From: Molanna angustata
Lineage: Eukaryota > Arthropoda > Insecta > Trichoptera > Molannidae
Length of the DNA: 64,000 nucleotides
Direction of reading: 5' to 3'
Assembly (NCBI GenBank): GCA_963576475.1
Contig: OY754978.1
Span: 10,444,299 to 10,508,298, forward strand
Under the pieces are notes generated by a model. It made no database searches and was not told the DNA's origin. It saw nothing but the letters and a program-made list of their open reading frames with translations. Below, one piece after another: positions 1 through 11,334 of this stretch. A program made the translations under genes and the position numbers. The stretch's first letter is position 1; each line of letters starts with the position of its first letter.

Positions 1-432
1 CTCAACACGGCACAACGCGGTGTTTGTTTTCGTTTTTCGATGTGAGTTATCCAAAGATTACATGCATTTATCTATTTTTTGACATCTGTGAAGCCATTGC
101 GGCCATATGAATAAAATAAATGAGGATGTTCGTAAACAATTCGATGAACTAGTTAGTCACATCTTAGTATACATTTATAAGTAAGATTTTTAATACCGAT
201 CTTAACTGATTTAGTCGTGATTATCTAGTAGCGCGTTGAGTAAGGTTTAAACGAAATCTAATAAGTATGACCGTTAGTTCTTTGCTTATCGTAAGTAATT
301 AATATTATATTTTATACTGGAATTTCAACAGAATTAACTGTCGAAAAATTATAAATAATATTCAGAAAAAGTTTGTTAGTAAAAAATCCAAAAGTTTAAA
401 TAAGCGATAAATAATTAATAGGTATAACTCAC

Positions 433-777
433 CACTAGACAAACATAGACGTGAACATTATTGTACGAGGTGATGACATCTTTCATGTGACCCGTACAGT
501 AGTGGCATGACGGATAGTCTGGGGTCATCCTTTGGAAGTACTCTATGGCCATGAGGACGTCGGCCACGTTGACGTTGTGCAGGGCGCCAGTCTTCGACAT
601 CTGCCTCCAGGCCTCCAGGATGGCGTCCAGGTTCCTCAGGGACAGCTTCTGCTCAATCTCCAGTATTGTGGCGTTCATGTCGGACATGTTCTGTCCCGTG
701 TCGGTGTAGGACGTTATGTAGCCGTGGCTGTTGGTGAGGTTCCTTCCGTCCGCCATCGTGCGCGATCTCAATGTTTA
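433..777 (-). CDS. Candidate host-gene coding exon, product not recognised
   Basis: A GC-rich island in AT-rich DNA reads open on the minus strand. From the ATG at 756-754 there are exactly 108 codons, many ending in G or C, up to a good donor (GTG|GTGAGT, boundary at 433/432). Upstream, TTTGTTTCAG forms an acceptor ending at 778. The first bases after it are TAA in the coding frame, so the exon makes sense only as 5' UTR plus start codon. The protein begins MADGRNLTNSHGY. It has three N-glycosylation sequons (NLT, NMS, NAT), a predicted-helical stretch with IEQKLSLRNLDAILEAW, then three cysteines (CHYC and a later C) and HVYVC. No signal peptide or membrane segment is visible. The gene would continue beyond the left edge. 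I do not recognise the family; an extracellular domain is a guess from the sequons. Confidence 0.5.
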
Positions 778-792
778 CTGAAACAAAAGTAA

Positions 793-1866
793 ACTTATTT
801 TATTTCACATTATATTTCATACCATCTGTCATAGTTATTTTATTTTGTTTAGCATAGATACATACAAGCAAGAATGCCCAAATATTCTATGCTTCACTGA
901 AAAAATCTAAAGTTAGCAAAGTACCTTTTTGGCTCGGTTAATGTCATATTGGTAGTTATTAACCAATATATGATAAAAAATAACAAAGTTGCACTTGGTA
1001 TTATCTAACAATTGAATACTGTTAAAATGTAAGTTGGTTACCAATAGAAATGTAAAAATTCATATTGGTAGTTATTAACCTATACATGATTAAAAATAGC
1101 AAAGTTGCACTTGGTTATTATCTGACAATTAAATACTGTTAAAATGAAGTTGGTTGCCAATAGCAATGTACTTGTTTAAATTTAACCGAGTAACAGGTAC
1201 CTATAGGTACGGACATTTTGTATTCAACATCTGTCAAATTTGACATTTCATACATAAAAATATTAATATTTATCAAATTTGACACGATATATTAAAAAAA
1301 AAAATAAAGTATAATTCTCGCCAAATGTTATATGTCACATTAAACAAAATGATTAAATAAAGTATAATACATGTTTCACTGAAAAATGATTGAATTAAGT
1401 TGAATTAAGATGAGATATTCGTCAAAGATTATCATTATTATTCACAAATATCGTGTGTTGATTTGCTAATATTTACATTTGAGATGTAATGTAAAGATGT
1501 TTATACTATTTTGATGTTAAAGCTTGATTACCAATTAGTATTTTCCGTTTTTCAAAAGAAAGAATGAATAATAACAAAGCTACTGGGTTAAAATTAGCAG
1601 ATTATTTTCTTGGCAATTTTTAGCAACGAACTTTGCAGGTACTATAATAACAAAGTTGCTTGGTTATTATTAGCAGTAAATTATTTATTTTTAACAACTA
1701 CATTTTTCGAGTGTAATAGTTATAGGTAGACACTACACTATCATTGTGCATTGTGCGGTAGGTGTAGTGTCTATTTTAGATTATATATGTTATGTTATGG
1801 GTGGAAATTACACAGTTAGTTTAGAGTCATAGATTTAAGAACATTAATTTAACATTAATACTAAGG
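793..1866. other. AT-rich non-coding DNA with a small duplicated element
   Basis: No coding signal. It contains the tandem duplication at 945-1170 and a third, partial echo near 1620-1690 ('acaaagttgc...ggttattattagcag'). Nothing else is recognisable. Confidence 0.5.
945..1170 (+). repeat. Tandem duplication of a ~115-bp unit
   Basis: Two consecutive copies (945-1060 and 1061-1170) both start CATATTGGTAGTTATTAACC and end near CCAATAG(A/C)AATGTA, differing by a few substitutions and small indels. Just outside lie CTCGGTTAA (left, about 932) and TTAACCGAG (right, about 1184), an inverted pair. The duplicated block may therefore be the inside of a small terminal-inverted-repeat element. No coding content. 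Confidence 0.6.
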
Positions 1867-2034
1867 TGGGGTATAAGGGTAGAAGAAGATGTTTCCTGCA
1901 ATTGCGGTGAGATACAAACTGATGAACACCTCCTCATCTGTCAAGATATGCCAGTGAGGTGCGATGCAGAAGACCTGATGATGGTTAATAACAATGCCGT
2001 TGCGGTTGCTGTATTCTGGAGTGGGATTGCCTAG
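1867..2034 (+). pseudogene. LINE reverse-transcriptase C-terminal tail (CCHC) relic
   Basis: 56 codons read open to a TAG at 2032-2034. They include C-N-C-G-E-I-Q-T-D-E-H-L-L-I-C, the C-x-C-x7-8-H-x4-C finger typical of the C-terminus of non-LTR retrotransposon polyproteins, and end FWSGIA. A close relative ending HWSGKI lies at 57712-57900. The rest of the element is absent, so this is a 5'-truncated dead copy. Confidence 0.7.
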
Positions 2035-2446
2035 TGGTGAAGTGCTCGGACTCGAAAAGTATGTAATTGAACCCTAAATTTTTAACACAAATTAAACACG
2101 AGCATGAAAAGTATACGAACTGAGAAATTATGTGGTTTTTGAATGTCTGTTTGGGATTTGAGAAAATATCGATATTATGCATAAGAAGTTAGTTCTGATG
2201 GTGCCTTACTATTTTTAAATTACCATTAGGTTATTATTTTCACAGAGATCTTGATCATACCTCTGATGTTTCTCATTTAAAAAGACCCGAAGTCAAAGAT
2301 AGTCCACGAGTGTGAAACTTCCATTCGCATTCGTCTCCGTGAGCTACTTTTCGTGCTATGCATAGTTTTTATTATCGCTCACTTAGAGTTCTGTGAAGGG
2401 GCCGTTTATAGTCCCCATTTGCAAAGCGAGTGGTGGTGGAAGTAGC

Positions 2447-2500
2447 GAATTTCATACCATCGCGGCATTTCCACGCAATGTGGGAGATCCAGCGACCATG
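2447..2500 (+). repeat. Dispersed repeat D fragment
   Basis: The segment TTCATACCATCGCGGCAT followed by CAATGTGGGAGATCCAGCGACC matches fragments at 27430-27500, 55215-55290 (reverse) and 57935-58005. The shared core is 'ACCATCACGGCAT...CAATGTnnGG...CCAGCGAC'. It probably comes from the 3' UTR of an RTE-type LINE. It abuts the heptamer array directly. Confidence 0.45.
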
Positions 2501-2872
2501 TGATATGTGTTATGTGTTATGTGTTATGTGTTATGTGTTATGTGTTATGTGTTATGTGTTATGTGTTATGTGTTATGTGCTATGTGCTATGTGCTATGTG
2601 CTATGTGCTATGTGCTATGTGCTATGTGCTATGTGCTATGTGCTAAGTGCTATGTGCTATGTGCTATGTGCTAAGTGCTATGTGCTATGTGCTATGTGCT
2701 ATGTGCTATGTGCTATGTGCTATGTGCTAAGTGCTATGTGCTATGTGCTATGTGCTATGTGCTATGTGCTATGTGCTATGTGCTAAGTGCTATGTGCTAT
2801 GTGCTATGTGTTATGTGCTATGTGCTATGTGCTATGTGCTATGTGCAATGTGCTATATGCTGTGTGCTATGT
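2501..2872 (+). repeat. Heptanucleotide array (TATGTGT/TATGTGC)n
   Basis: About 53 copies of a 7-bp unit. The left block (to about 2578) is TTATGTG; after that nearly all units are CTATGTG, with interspersed CTAAGTG variants at irregular spacing. Because 7 is not a multiple of 3, all frames read open through it, giving artefactual Cys/Tyr/Met/Val-rich ORFs. Confidence 0.95.
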
Positions 2873-3800
2873 ACGACGCGTTTATTTTGGTTTATCGATT
2901 ATAGACTAAAGTACTCATTCAAGTTTGTATATTTATATATCTAATACTCGTCTAGACCCCATTAGATTTTAAAGGATATCTGAATAGTGCTTCTCATTTT
3001 TTTAACTGTCAAATATTTAAAAGTGACCGCTCAATAAACATAAAATTTTATATTATTATTTTCAAATTGGTAAAAAGGCTTAAAATCACTTTCATAAAAT
3101 GGCATTGAAGAATTATCAAGTTTTCATGATAAAACATTTAAATCAAAAATAATTTAACAAACATATTTCATAAAAATGCTGAATATTTTCTATATGTAAA
3201 AAATTTGAATATTGCTATATCACTCGATATCGGGTGTCACGCCAAATATTATTAAAAAAAATTTAATACCTACATTATAAAGTTGACTTGTTCGTGAAGA
3301 GTTTAGCGTTGGCCACAACCCACTCGTTTTGAATACGTTTAGTGAGATAGGCAATTATAATGTTTTTATTATATTTTGATAGATATTTTTTTGGTTTTTT
3401 ATGACCCGAGCATTTGGCTCGGGCCATGAAAATCAATTAACTTTCAATAAGAAAAAAATATTTTATAAAAATTACTTTTTATTTACACAGAGATATAAAA
3501 ATTAGTTTGCACATCCTCATCTTTCATCTGATTTGTATTCAATCCTCGCACACGATTCAACACTAGACAGTGATTATGTAATCCCCAAAAAAACATTAGG
3601 TAGATACCCTTAAATCTGCCAACGTAACTAAAATCAAAACCCCTGGGTGATTTAGCTATGCAAATCTCTTGTTTATTGTCATAGCTCTAAAATTGCTCCT
3701 AGACATTGTTATCTTCGAAAAATAGACTTAGCAATCTGAATTTTAATTCCTAGATGTAGGTATCCTCATATGTTTTGAGCTCATATACTTAATCCATATA
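2873..3800. other. AT-rich non-coding DNA
   Basis: No ORF or repeat recognised apart from a small perfect stem at about 3403-3423 (CCCGAG / CTCGGG, 7-nt loop). Confidence 0.5.
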
Positions 3801-3801
3801 T

Positions 3802-3964
3802 GTATGTCACAAGACATGTATACCTACACGTGTTGTATAGAAAACAAAATATCTTAAAATATTAAATAATTTGGATTTATGGGTTTATAGTTTGGTACTT
3901 ATTCATTAACTATACATACTATCGCTATCGACAGTTTGATCTCATGTGTTACATGTAACTAGTT
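3802..3964 (-). repeat. Repeat family A, terminal fragment
   Basis: On the minus strand this gives the start of the 1.05-kb unit seen at 5540: ACTAGTTACATGTAACACAT, then the CGATAGCGATAG and AACTATAAACCCATAAAT segments and the ACAAAATATTTTGTTTTCTATACAACA region. The remainder of the element is missing. Confidence 0.75.
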
Positions 3965-4734
3965 TAGTAAAAATATAATAAATTGTTTCTATTCCATTTA
4001 TTATTCATAAAAAATATTTTTTCCTCGTAACTATAAGCCCAACTATAAACATAATATGTTGTTTGACAAGTGGAAGTTATTTTTAAGTTATTGTTCTAAA
4101 AAGTATATTGAATCGAAATTTTCTAATGATATCGGATCTATTTTGCTGGATGGTTTTGTCTATACCTAATCAAGTATATAGGTATCTCTACAAATTTCTC
4201 TATAAATTTTAATAAAGAGTCTATTTTAAGAACTGCAAAATTATGTTTTAATTTTATAATATTTACTATGAACACTAACTGATACCGGTTAGCGCTAATT
4301 TTAAATATACGAGGGTAACATTCATTGGAATCTAGTTTCGTAATAAAACACTGTAGGTACTTATAAAATCTCGTCTAAAATGAAGAGTATTAATAAAATA
4401 TACGAAGCAGCGTATTATCACCTGATCTTAAGAATGTCTCTTCGTGTGAAGTAAGAAGATCTTGTGAAATACAAGTACCTATGTGAAATGAAGTGGGGTG
4501 AAATGTTTCTTTGTAAACGCTGCAAATCATGAATATCTGATAAATCATGTTATTAAAACGTACTTGATACCGATTATGATATGACGTATCAAAAAACCGC
4601 AATGTTATATATAATTTCCTTTGTCTTCAGTTTGTAAAGCGCTATATATAAAAACATACAAAAGAAATAATTTATTGATAATCTATATTTTTAATAATTT
4701 ATGTAATCAAGTATGGTTATTATATTGATATGTA
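3965..4734. other. AT-rich non-coding DNA
   Basis: No coding signal, RNA gene or repeat recognised. Confidence 0.5.
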
Positions 4735-5385
4735 CAGTAAGCGCTCCTAAACCGTTCATCCGATAGCAATGAAAGAAGTGAATTGTCGGGATTATACCCG
4801 ATACGGATTCTGGGTTTAAACTTTTTTCTGCATTTCAATCGGGTCGGGTAAAGTTTGACTATCCTGGGAGGAGGTAGTCCAACTCTTCTCACGTTTCTTC
4901 GCAGGTCTTCCACGTATAATTCTGTTGTTGGGTATTTCTGTCTTTACAATTTTAACGATTCTATTGTCGTCCATGCGTTCGACGTGGTCTCTCCAGAAGC
5001 GAACATTGAACTATTTTTTTTATTTACTTTTTTAGATCTCTCAAAGGAATTCATTGAAAATGATCGACACTATAATATGTACGAACATAAATGTCATTCG
5101 ACTTTTCCCCCGAAGGGATGGAAAAGACGGGAGGAACTGAAGGCAGTTAAGAGGCACTGACGGGACGGGAGGTTCATACGTTAGGGACGGGAGGAATTAA
5201 ATGGAGGTAGGAGGCACTGAAGGGAACGAAGGGACGGTAGGGACCAGTAGGACAGAAAGGACCTAAGGAACTGAAAGTATCGATAGACACTGAAGGGAAA
5301 AAATTATAGTGAGATTTCAGATTACATGAAGACCAATCAGATTAAAATATGCACAGGCAGGACGAGGTCTGCCGGGATTCGCTAG
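4735..5385 (+). mobile_element. Non-autonomous Helitron, 5' end uncertain
   Basis: The segment GCGCTCCTAAACCGTTCATC and the later 'gactatcctgggagga...cgcaggtcttcca' match the complete Helitron at 55962-56610. The 3' end is a hairpin (GGCAG...CTGCC, 5356-5373) followed by GGGATTCG and CTAG at 5382-5385, with host T next. A 3' stem-loop plus CTRR end is diagnostic for Helitrons. The interior 5110-5290 is a purine-rich stretch of short imperfect repeats (GGGACGG, GGAGG, ACTGAAGG). No Rep/helicase coding. Confidence 0.7.
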
Positions 5386-5539
5386 TATATTGATAATATG
5401 AAGTAGATTGAACATATAGAGGACTAAACAGTTGAAAATTTGATATTAAATAATAGTATTAAAAATTGCGCACACGTAACTATTCACTCTAATATCATAA
5501 AAGTATCGAGTAAATATTGCTAACACAAAACTATTTACT

Positions 5540-6585
5540 ACTAGTTGCATGTAACACATGAGATCCAACTGTCGATAGCGATAGTATGTATAGTTGAAGA
5601 ATATATACCAAACTATAAACCCATAGATACAAATTATTGAATATTTTCAGATATTTTGTTTTCTATACAACATATGTAGGTATGTATGTCAAGATAGGAT
5701 AGTATGGAGGAAGATCCTTTTTCCTACCCAGAATATGCAAATAGCATGATGGTATGTATGTATGTTTGGAGATGAAGTATCAAACTATTAAGTCTTCTTA
5801 CATATCGTGTATAGGCGACTGCCATACAAAATGTATGAAGCGATGTCGTCACTAAATTAAATTTTTAAAAAAATTGTTAAAAAAAAATTGAGATCTTCTA
5901 CTACAATGTTAATATTTTTTATAGAAAATTAAATTATCTAGTTGGGGTGTTTCGGCTTTTTTCGATATTTAAAAAAAAAATGGAAATATAGGCAGTTAAA
6001 CTCATAAATTTATCATAAAAAAAATACTTTTCTTAATAAAAAATGTTTGAGAAACCCTGGAATTTTTTTGAAAAAACCAATTTGAGATTTTGTATTTGTC
6101 TATGTTTATACCAATTTTCAGCGTTCTAGCTTTTATGGTTTCTGAGATATAGGGAAAAATAAAATAAAAATTCAAAAGTTGATAACCCCTGACTGAAACA
6201 AAAATTCAAAATTCCGAGTATAAAAGTTTTGTAGGCCTGTAACTCTTTATATATTCTGAAATTTTAGGCTCTGTAAATTGAGCGGATCAAAAGTTATAAG
6301 GGGGGGACGGACACACACACACAGACATACACACACACAGACACACACACACACACACAGACACACACACACACAGACACACGAAATGTTCTACTCCAAA
6401 TTCTAAGTAAATCCGTGTATGGAACATATATGCTGCGAAGCCTCTAAGTTGGTGTTTTTTGACTTCAAAGTTGGAAAAGCCGTGAAAAAAGTAGACCTCT
6501 CCGTACAATTCTCGCGTATTCTGGCTTAATACATTGTCGATATGTTAAGAGAACAAAGTTCTCCTGAACAAATCGACAGTTGGAT
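5540..6585 (+). mobile_element. Repeat family A, unit 1
   Basis: A 1046-bp unit starting ACTAGTTGCATGTAACACAT, with GATCCAACTGTCGAT at 5562-5576 and its inverse ATCGACAGTTGGAT at 6572-6585. The interior is AT-rich with a CA/GACA microsatellite at 6308-6383. Downstream is a conserved segment whose minus strand reads open from near 6508 (MYGEVYFFHGFSNFEVKKHQ). That ORF runs into the microsatellite and is probably not a gene. Inverted ends and dispersed copies suggest a non-autonomous DNA element; the superfamily is not recognised. Confidence 0.65.
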
Positions 6586-6588
6586 AAT

Positions 6589-7714
6589 ACTAGTTGCATG
6601 TAACACATGAGATCCAACTGTCGATAGCGATAGTATGTATAGTTGAAGAATATGTACCAAACTATAAACCCATAGATACAAATTATTGAATATTTTCAGA
6701 TATTTTGTTTTTTATAGAACATATGTAGGTATGTATGTCAAGATAGGATAGTATGGAGGAAGATCCTTTTTCCTACCCAGAATATGCAAATAGCATGATG
6801 GTATGTATGTATGTTTGGAGATGAAATATCAAACTATTAAGTCTTCTTACATATTGTGTATAGGCGACTGCCATACAAAATGTATGAAGCGATGTCGTCA
6901 CTAAATTCAATTTTTAAAAAAATTGTTAAAAAAAAATTGAGATCTTCTGCTACAATGTTAATATTTTTTATAGAAAATTAAATTATCTAGTTGGGGTGTT
7001 TCGGCTTTTTTCGATAATTGTAAAAGTTTTGGAAATATAGGCAGTTAAACTCATAAATTTATCATAAAAAAAATATTTTTCTTAATAAAAAATGTTTGAG
7101 AAACCCTGGAATTTTTTTGAAAAAACTCATTTGAGATTTTGTATTTGTCTATGTTTGTACCAATTTTCAGCGTTCTAGCGTTTATGGTTTCTGAGATATA
7201 TGGAAAAATAAAATAAAAATTCAAAAGTTGATAACCCCTGACTGAAACAAAAATTTAAAATTCCGAGTATAAAAGTTTTGTAGGCCTGTAACTGTTTATA
7301 TATTCTGAAATTTTAGGCTCTGTAAATTAAGCGGATCAAAAGTTATAAGGGGGGGACGGACACACAGACACACACACACACAGACACACAGACACACACA
7401 CAGACACACAGACACACACACACACAGACACACGAAATGTTCTACTCCGAATTCTGAGTAAATCCGTGTATGGAACATATATGCTGCGAAGCCTCTAAGT
7501 TGGTGTTTTTTGACTTCAAAGTTGGAAAAGCCGTGAAAAAAGTAGACCTCTCCATACAATTCTCGCGTATTCTGGCTTGATACATTGTCGATATGTTAAG
7601 AGAACAAAGTTCTCCTGAACAAATCGACAGTTGGACAATTCTCGCGTATTCTGGCTTGATACATTGTCGATATGTTAAGAGAACAAAGTTCTCCTGAACA
7701 AATCGACAGTTGGA
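6589..7714 (+). mobile_element. Repeat family A, unit 2, with duplicated terminus
   Basis: Near-identical to unit 1 and only 3 bp from it. The right end is duplicated: the ~79-bp terminal block 'caattctcgcgtattctgg...aaatcgacagttgga' occurs twice in tandem (about 7556-7635 and 7636-7714). The microsatellite (7360-7435) differs from unit 1 in its arrangement of CA and GACA. Confidence 0.65.
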
Positions 7715-7755
7715 ATATGTTCGATAACCCGACACCGAAACATTATATTTATTAA

Positions 7756-8806
7756 CAAGTTGCATGTAACACATGAGATCCAACTGTCGATAGCGATAGT
7801 ATGTATAGTTGAAGAATATGTACCAAACTATAAACCCATAGATACAAATTATTGAATATTTTCAGATATTTTGTTTTCTATACAACATATGTAGGTATGT
7901 ATGTCAAGATAGGATAGTATGGAAGAAGATCCTTTTTCCTACCCAGAATATGCAAATTGCATGATGGTATGTATGTATGTTTGGAGATGAAGTAACAAAC
8001 TATTAAGTCTTCTTACATATTGTGTATAGGCGACTGCCATACAAAATGTATGAAGCGATGTCGTCACTAAATTCAATTTTTAAAAAAATTGTTAAAAAAA
8101 AATTGAGATCTTCTACTACAATGTTAATATTTTTTATAGAAAATTAAATTATCTAGTTGGGGTGTTTCGGCTTTTTTCGATAATTGTAAAAGTTTTGGAA
8201 ATATAGGCAGTTAAACTCATAAATTTATCATAAAAAAAATATTTTTCTTAATAAAAAATGTTTGAGAAACCCTGGAATTTTTTTGAAAAAACTAATTTGA
8301 GATTTTGTATTTGTCTATGTTTGTACCAATTTTCAGCGTTCTAGCGTTTATGGTTTCTGAGATATATGGAAAAATAAAATAAAAATTCAAAAGTTGATAA
8401 CCCCTGACTGAAACAAAAATTCAAAATTCCGAGTATAAAAGTTTTGTAGGCCTGTAACTGTTTATATATTCTGAAATTTTAGGCTCTGTAAATTGAGCGG
8501 ATCAAAAGTTATAAGGGGGGGACGGACACACAGACACACACACACACAGACACACACACAGACACACAGACACACACACAGACACACACACACACAGACA
8601 CACGAAATGTTCTACTCCGAATTCTGAGTAAATCCGTGTATGGAACATATATGCTGCGAAGCCTCTAAGTTGGTGTTTTTTGACTTCAAAGTTGGAAAAG
8701 CCGTGAAAAAAGTAGACCTCTCCATACAATTCTCGCGTATTCTGGCTTGAAACATTGTCGATATGTTAAGAGAACAAAGTTCTCCTGAACAAATCGACAG
8801 TTGGAT
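7756..8806 (+). mobile_element. Repeat family A, unit 3
   Basis: Same organisation as units 1 and 2, 1051 bp, with the microsatellite at 8525-8603. The 41-bp spacer before it (7715-7755) is unlike the 3-bp spacer between units 1 and 2. Substitutions shared by units 2 and 3 against unit 1 (for example GTAAAAGTTTTGG versus the poly-A variant near 5980) suggest 2 and 3 are the closest pair. Confidence 0.65.
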
Positions 8807-10809
8807 CAAAGCAGTATCGAGAAAAAATACTGCTGATTAATATTTTAAGAGTATATAGCACATTTTTCTATGTTTATTCATTTTTTTGAAATAGCAATTG
8901 ATAGTATCAAATAGTCTACAATCGCGGGATCTGTCTGATATAAAGACTGAGAGAAAAACATAAAAATCAGAATTCTGTTTATGGAATTCATATTTTACAC
9001 GGAAATTTGATTTTTAGATCAAAACTTTTTTCTCGGAGTAAGTGCCTTTATATGGCTGACATTCAAGCCTACGATTTTCCAAATCAACTAAGATGTTTAT
9101 TATATTAGATTTTTTTATGAACACATAATATTACGACTTGACATATTGTGGGAGTATTATTATTGATGAACACGTTGATAAAATCAATATATAATATTAT
9201 TTTGACAGTGATAATTCTATTGGGTACATCTCGTCCGTACAATGTGATTATATCAGCCATCAAAGCAAGATGTTAGGTACTACCTATCATAGAGAAGAAA
9301 AAAAAAAGAAATGGAATATTTCACCAAGACACCAAATCAAATTACATATCGGAAAATGTTTTTTCGCTAAGAAAAAAATTGCGTAATATTTTGGTTTCAT
9401 AATATCAACGTGACACGACACTTCTTTTCGCAAAATCGCTTTCTAATGAATTATATGGTGAGTTTATATAATGAAGATCTGTTTAAAGTAAAATACAACT
9501 TACTCTTTATTTTTACATCCAACAAAATACAAAAATATTAAATAGGTAATTTAGTATCAATCTAACATACTGAATCAATTTTTAACGCTTTATTACTTAT
9601 TCCACTATATTCATTCAATCTATGTATATATATGAATAAAACAATGTCGGGTTAGATACACCATTTATAATAATTTAAAAACTTCTGGAACAATATTGGA
9701 ATGATCTCATTTGTTGGATTCGTTTCCCCCTCGAATAGCAGAATCACTTTTGAAATATCAGAAAACGGATAAAAAAAACTTACACAGATTTTTAAATAAA
9801 TTATAACACACCGCAATGCAAGCGTGAAATTTTTATTGAATTTTTTTACGGCGTTGGCCGATTTACTAATGATATTAATAACAATTAAGCACTACAAATA
9901 ATAACACTCAATTATCCATTTTATACTTTCTCAATATAATTAGCAGATCAATGCGTAAATTTAAAATTATTTAATATAACAAAATAAAATGCAACAAACG
10001 CATCATCAAGATTTCAATTGGGAATAATTCACCCATCCAAAGGATTAGGCTCTCGATTCTACATGTATTCATTATTATCGATTTTTGCATTTTTACTATC
10101 ATTTTTTTCGAGAAATCTAAAATTTCTAAATCACGGCTTAGCGATTTTGGAATAATGCCAGTGGCTGACATAATGAACGGTAATATTATTATTTTACGAG
10201 AATGCCAAAGTCTTTGTATCTCGTATCCTAAAGCGGTGTATTTTCAATTTTTTTACTTCAAATAATTTTATAATATTACTAGAATATGGAATAGCCACGT
10301 CGCAAATTTATGTTATTTTTTGAATTGTATCATGTATTATTATATCGGGTCTGTTATGTTGAATTGACCGGTCAGTTTATATTGTTTTAAAGTAATAAAT
10401 CGAAATATTAGCCCTTTACAAAATTAAATATTACATGACACAGCGTATATTATAATTCTATGGACACAGCATAAACCAAAGAAATACAATTTATAAACCT
10501 CCGGTTACCAATTAGCTTTAATCTAGACATATCAACGATAGGATAGGATATATAAAGAAAAATAAAAACATATAAGAAAGATAAATTAAACACGAATGTA
10601 CATACATTAAAAACCAAAGAATAAATAAACAAAAAAAAAAACTCAAATAAAAAACACTACATAGCATGAACATATGGATATTACTGACTGAATAATATAA
10701 AAATGAATGGTGTGAATAACTACCTACATACTTAGCCACACTGAATCAATATATAAAAATGTAAAAAATATATAAAAATGTAAAAAAAATATAAAAATAT
10801 ATAAAAATG
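8807..10809. other. AT-rich non-coding DNA
   Basis: About 2 kb without convincing coding potential. ORFs here are short, poly-F/Y/I-rich and AT-driven. Near 10740-10830 'ataaaaatgtaaaa' is repeated several times in tandem as low-complexity sequence. Confidence 0.55.
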
Positions 10810-10814
10810 TTAAA

Positions 10815-11305
10815 ATATATAAAAATGTGTAGAAATTTTCAGCTTATAATTCAAAAATCGCAATAATTTGTGCTGAACAGTTTCGATGGATGCAGAGTGC
10901 GCGGCATAATATGGAGACCAGACGGGAGAATTGAATTCAAGCTGACTACGAACAAATGATAGGTATAGCGTCCTAAATACATTTACTGATTCAAATTTAG
11001 CTGTTGCCCTCAAGACGAAACCGAGCATTTTTAGGGCCTTATTTGTAATATTATCTATGTGAGGTACAAAGCTCATTTGTTCATCAAAGGTGATACCAAG
11101 ATCTCTTATAGTCTTGACACGCTCCAACTCTGCATTCTCCAGGCAATATTTGTATAGGTACAATCGGATTCTTTACTCTATGAAAGGTAATAGTTTGGCA
11201 TTACTCTATATTAAGATAAAGTTTATTTTTCCCACACCATCTATTCAATGCATTTAAGTTATCTTGTAAAGTATGACAGTCTCTTTCATTCTGAATTTTT
11301 TTTAT
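10815..11305 (-). pseudogene. LINE reverse-transcriptase relic (Jockey/CR1-like)
   Basis: The minus strand shows the thumb and post-catalytic part of a non-LTR reverse transcriptase: LNALNRWCGKNKLYLNIE, a stop and frame change near 11165, then IRDLGITFDEQMSF, TNKALKMLGFVLR and LYLSFVRSQLEFNSPVWSPYY, ending LRFLNYKL. The pattern DLGI.FD...F..HI and S.LE..S.VW.P is standard in this group. At least one stop and one frameshift; the endonuclease and catalytic YxDD are absent. Confidence 0.8.
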
Positions 11306-11334
11306 TTTCTAAAATTGAAATCGGTTCATATTTT

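Noticed and set aside
532..792. Plus-strand ORF over the left-edge exon
   Set aside because: It is antisense to the better supported minus-strand exon, which has both splice signals and a coding-like codon pattern.
2430..2944. Two long plus-strand ORFs rich in Cys, Tyr, Met and Val
   Set aside because: They are translations of the 7-bp tandem array, which is open in every frame on that strand.
3403..3423. Hairpin CCCGAG-CATTTGG-CTCGGG as a terminator
   Set aside because: Rho-independent terminators are not expected in a eukaryote and no transcript is assignable.
7442..7783. 113-codon minus-strand ORF in repeat unit 2
   Set aside because: It owes its length to the duplicated terminus and is not kept in units 1 and 3.
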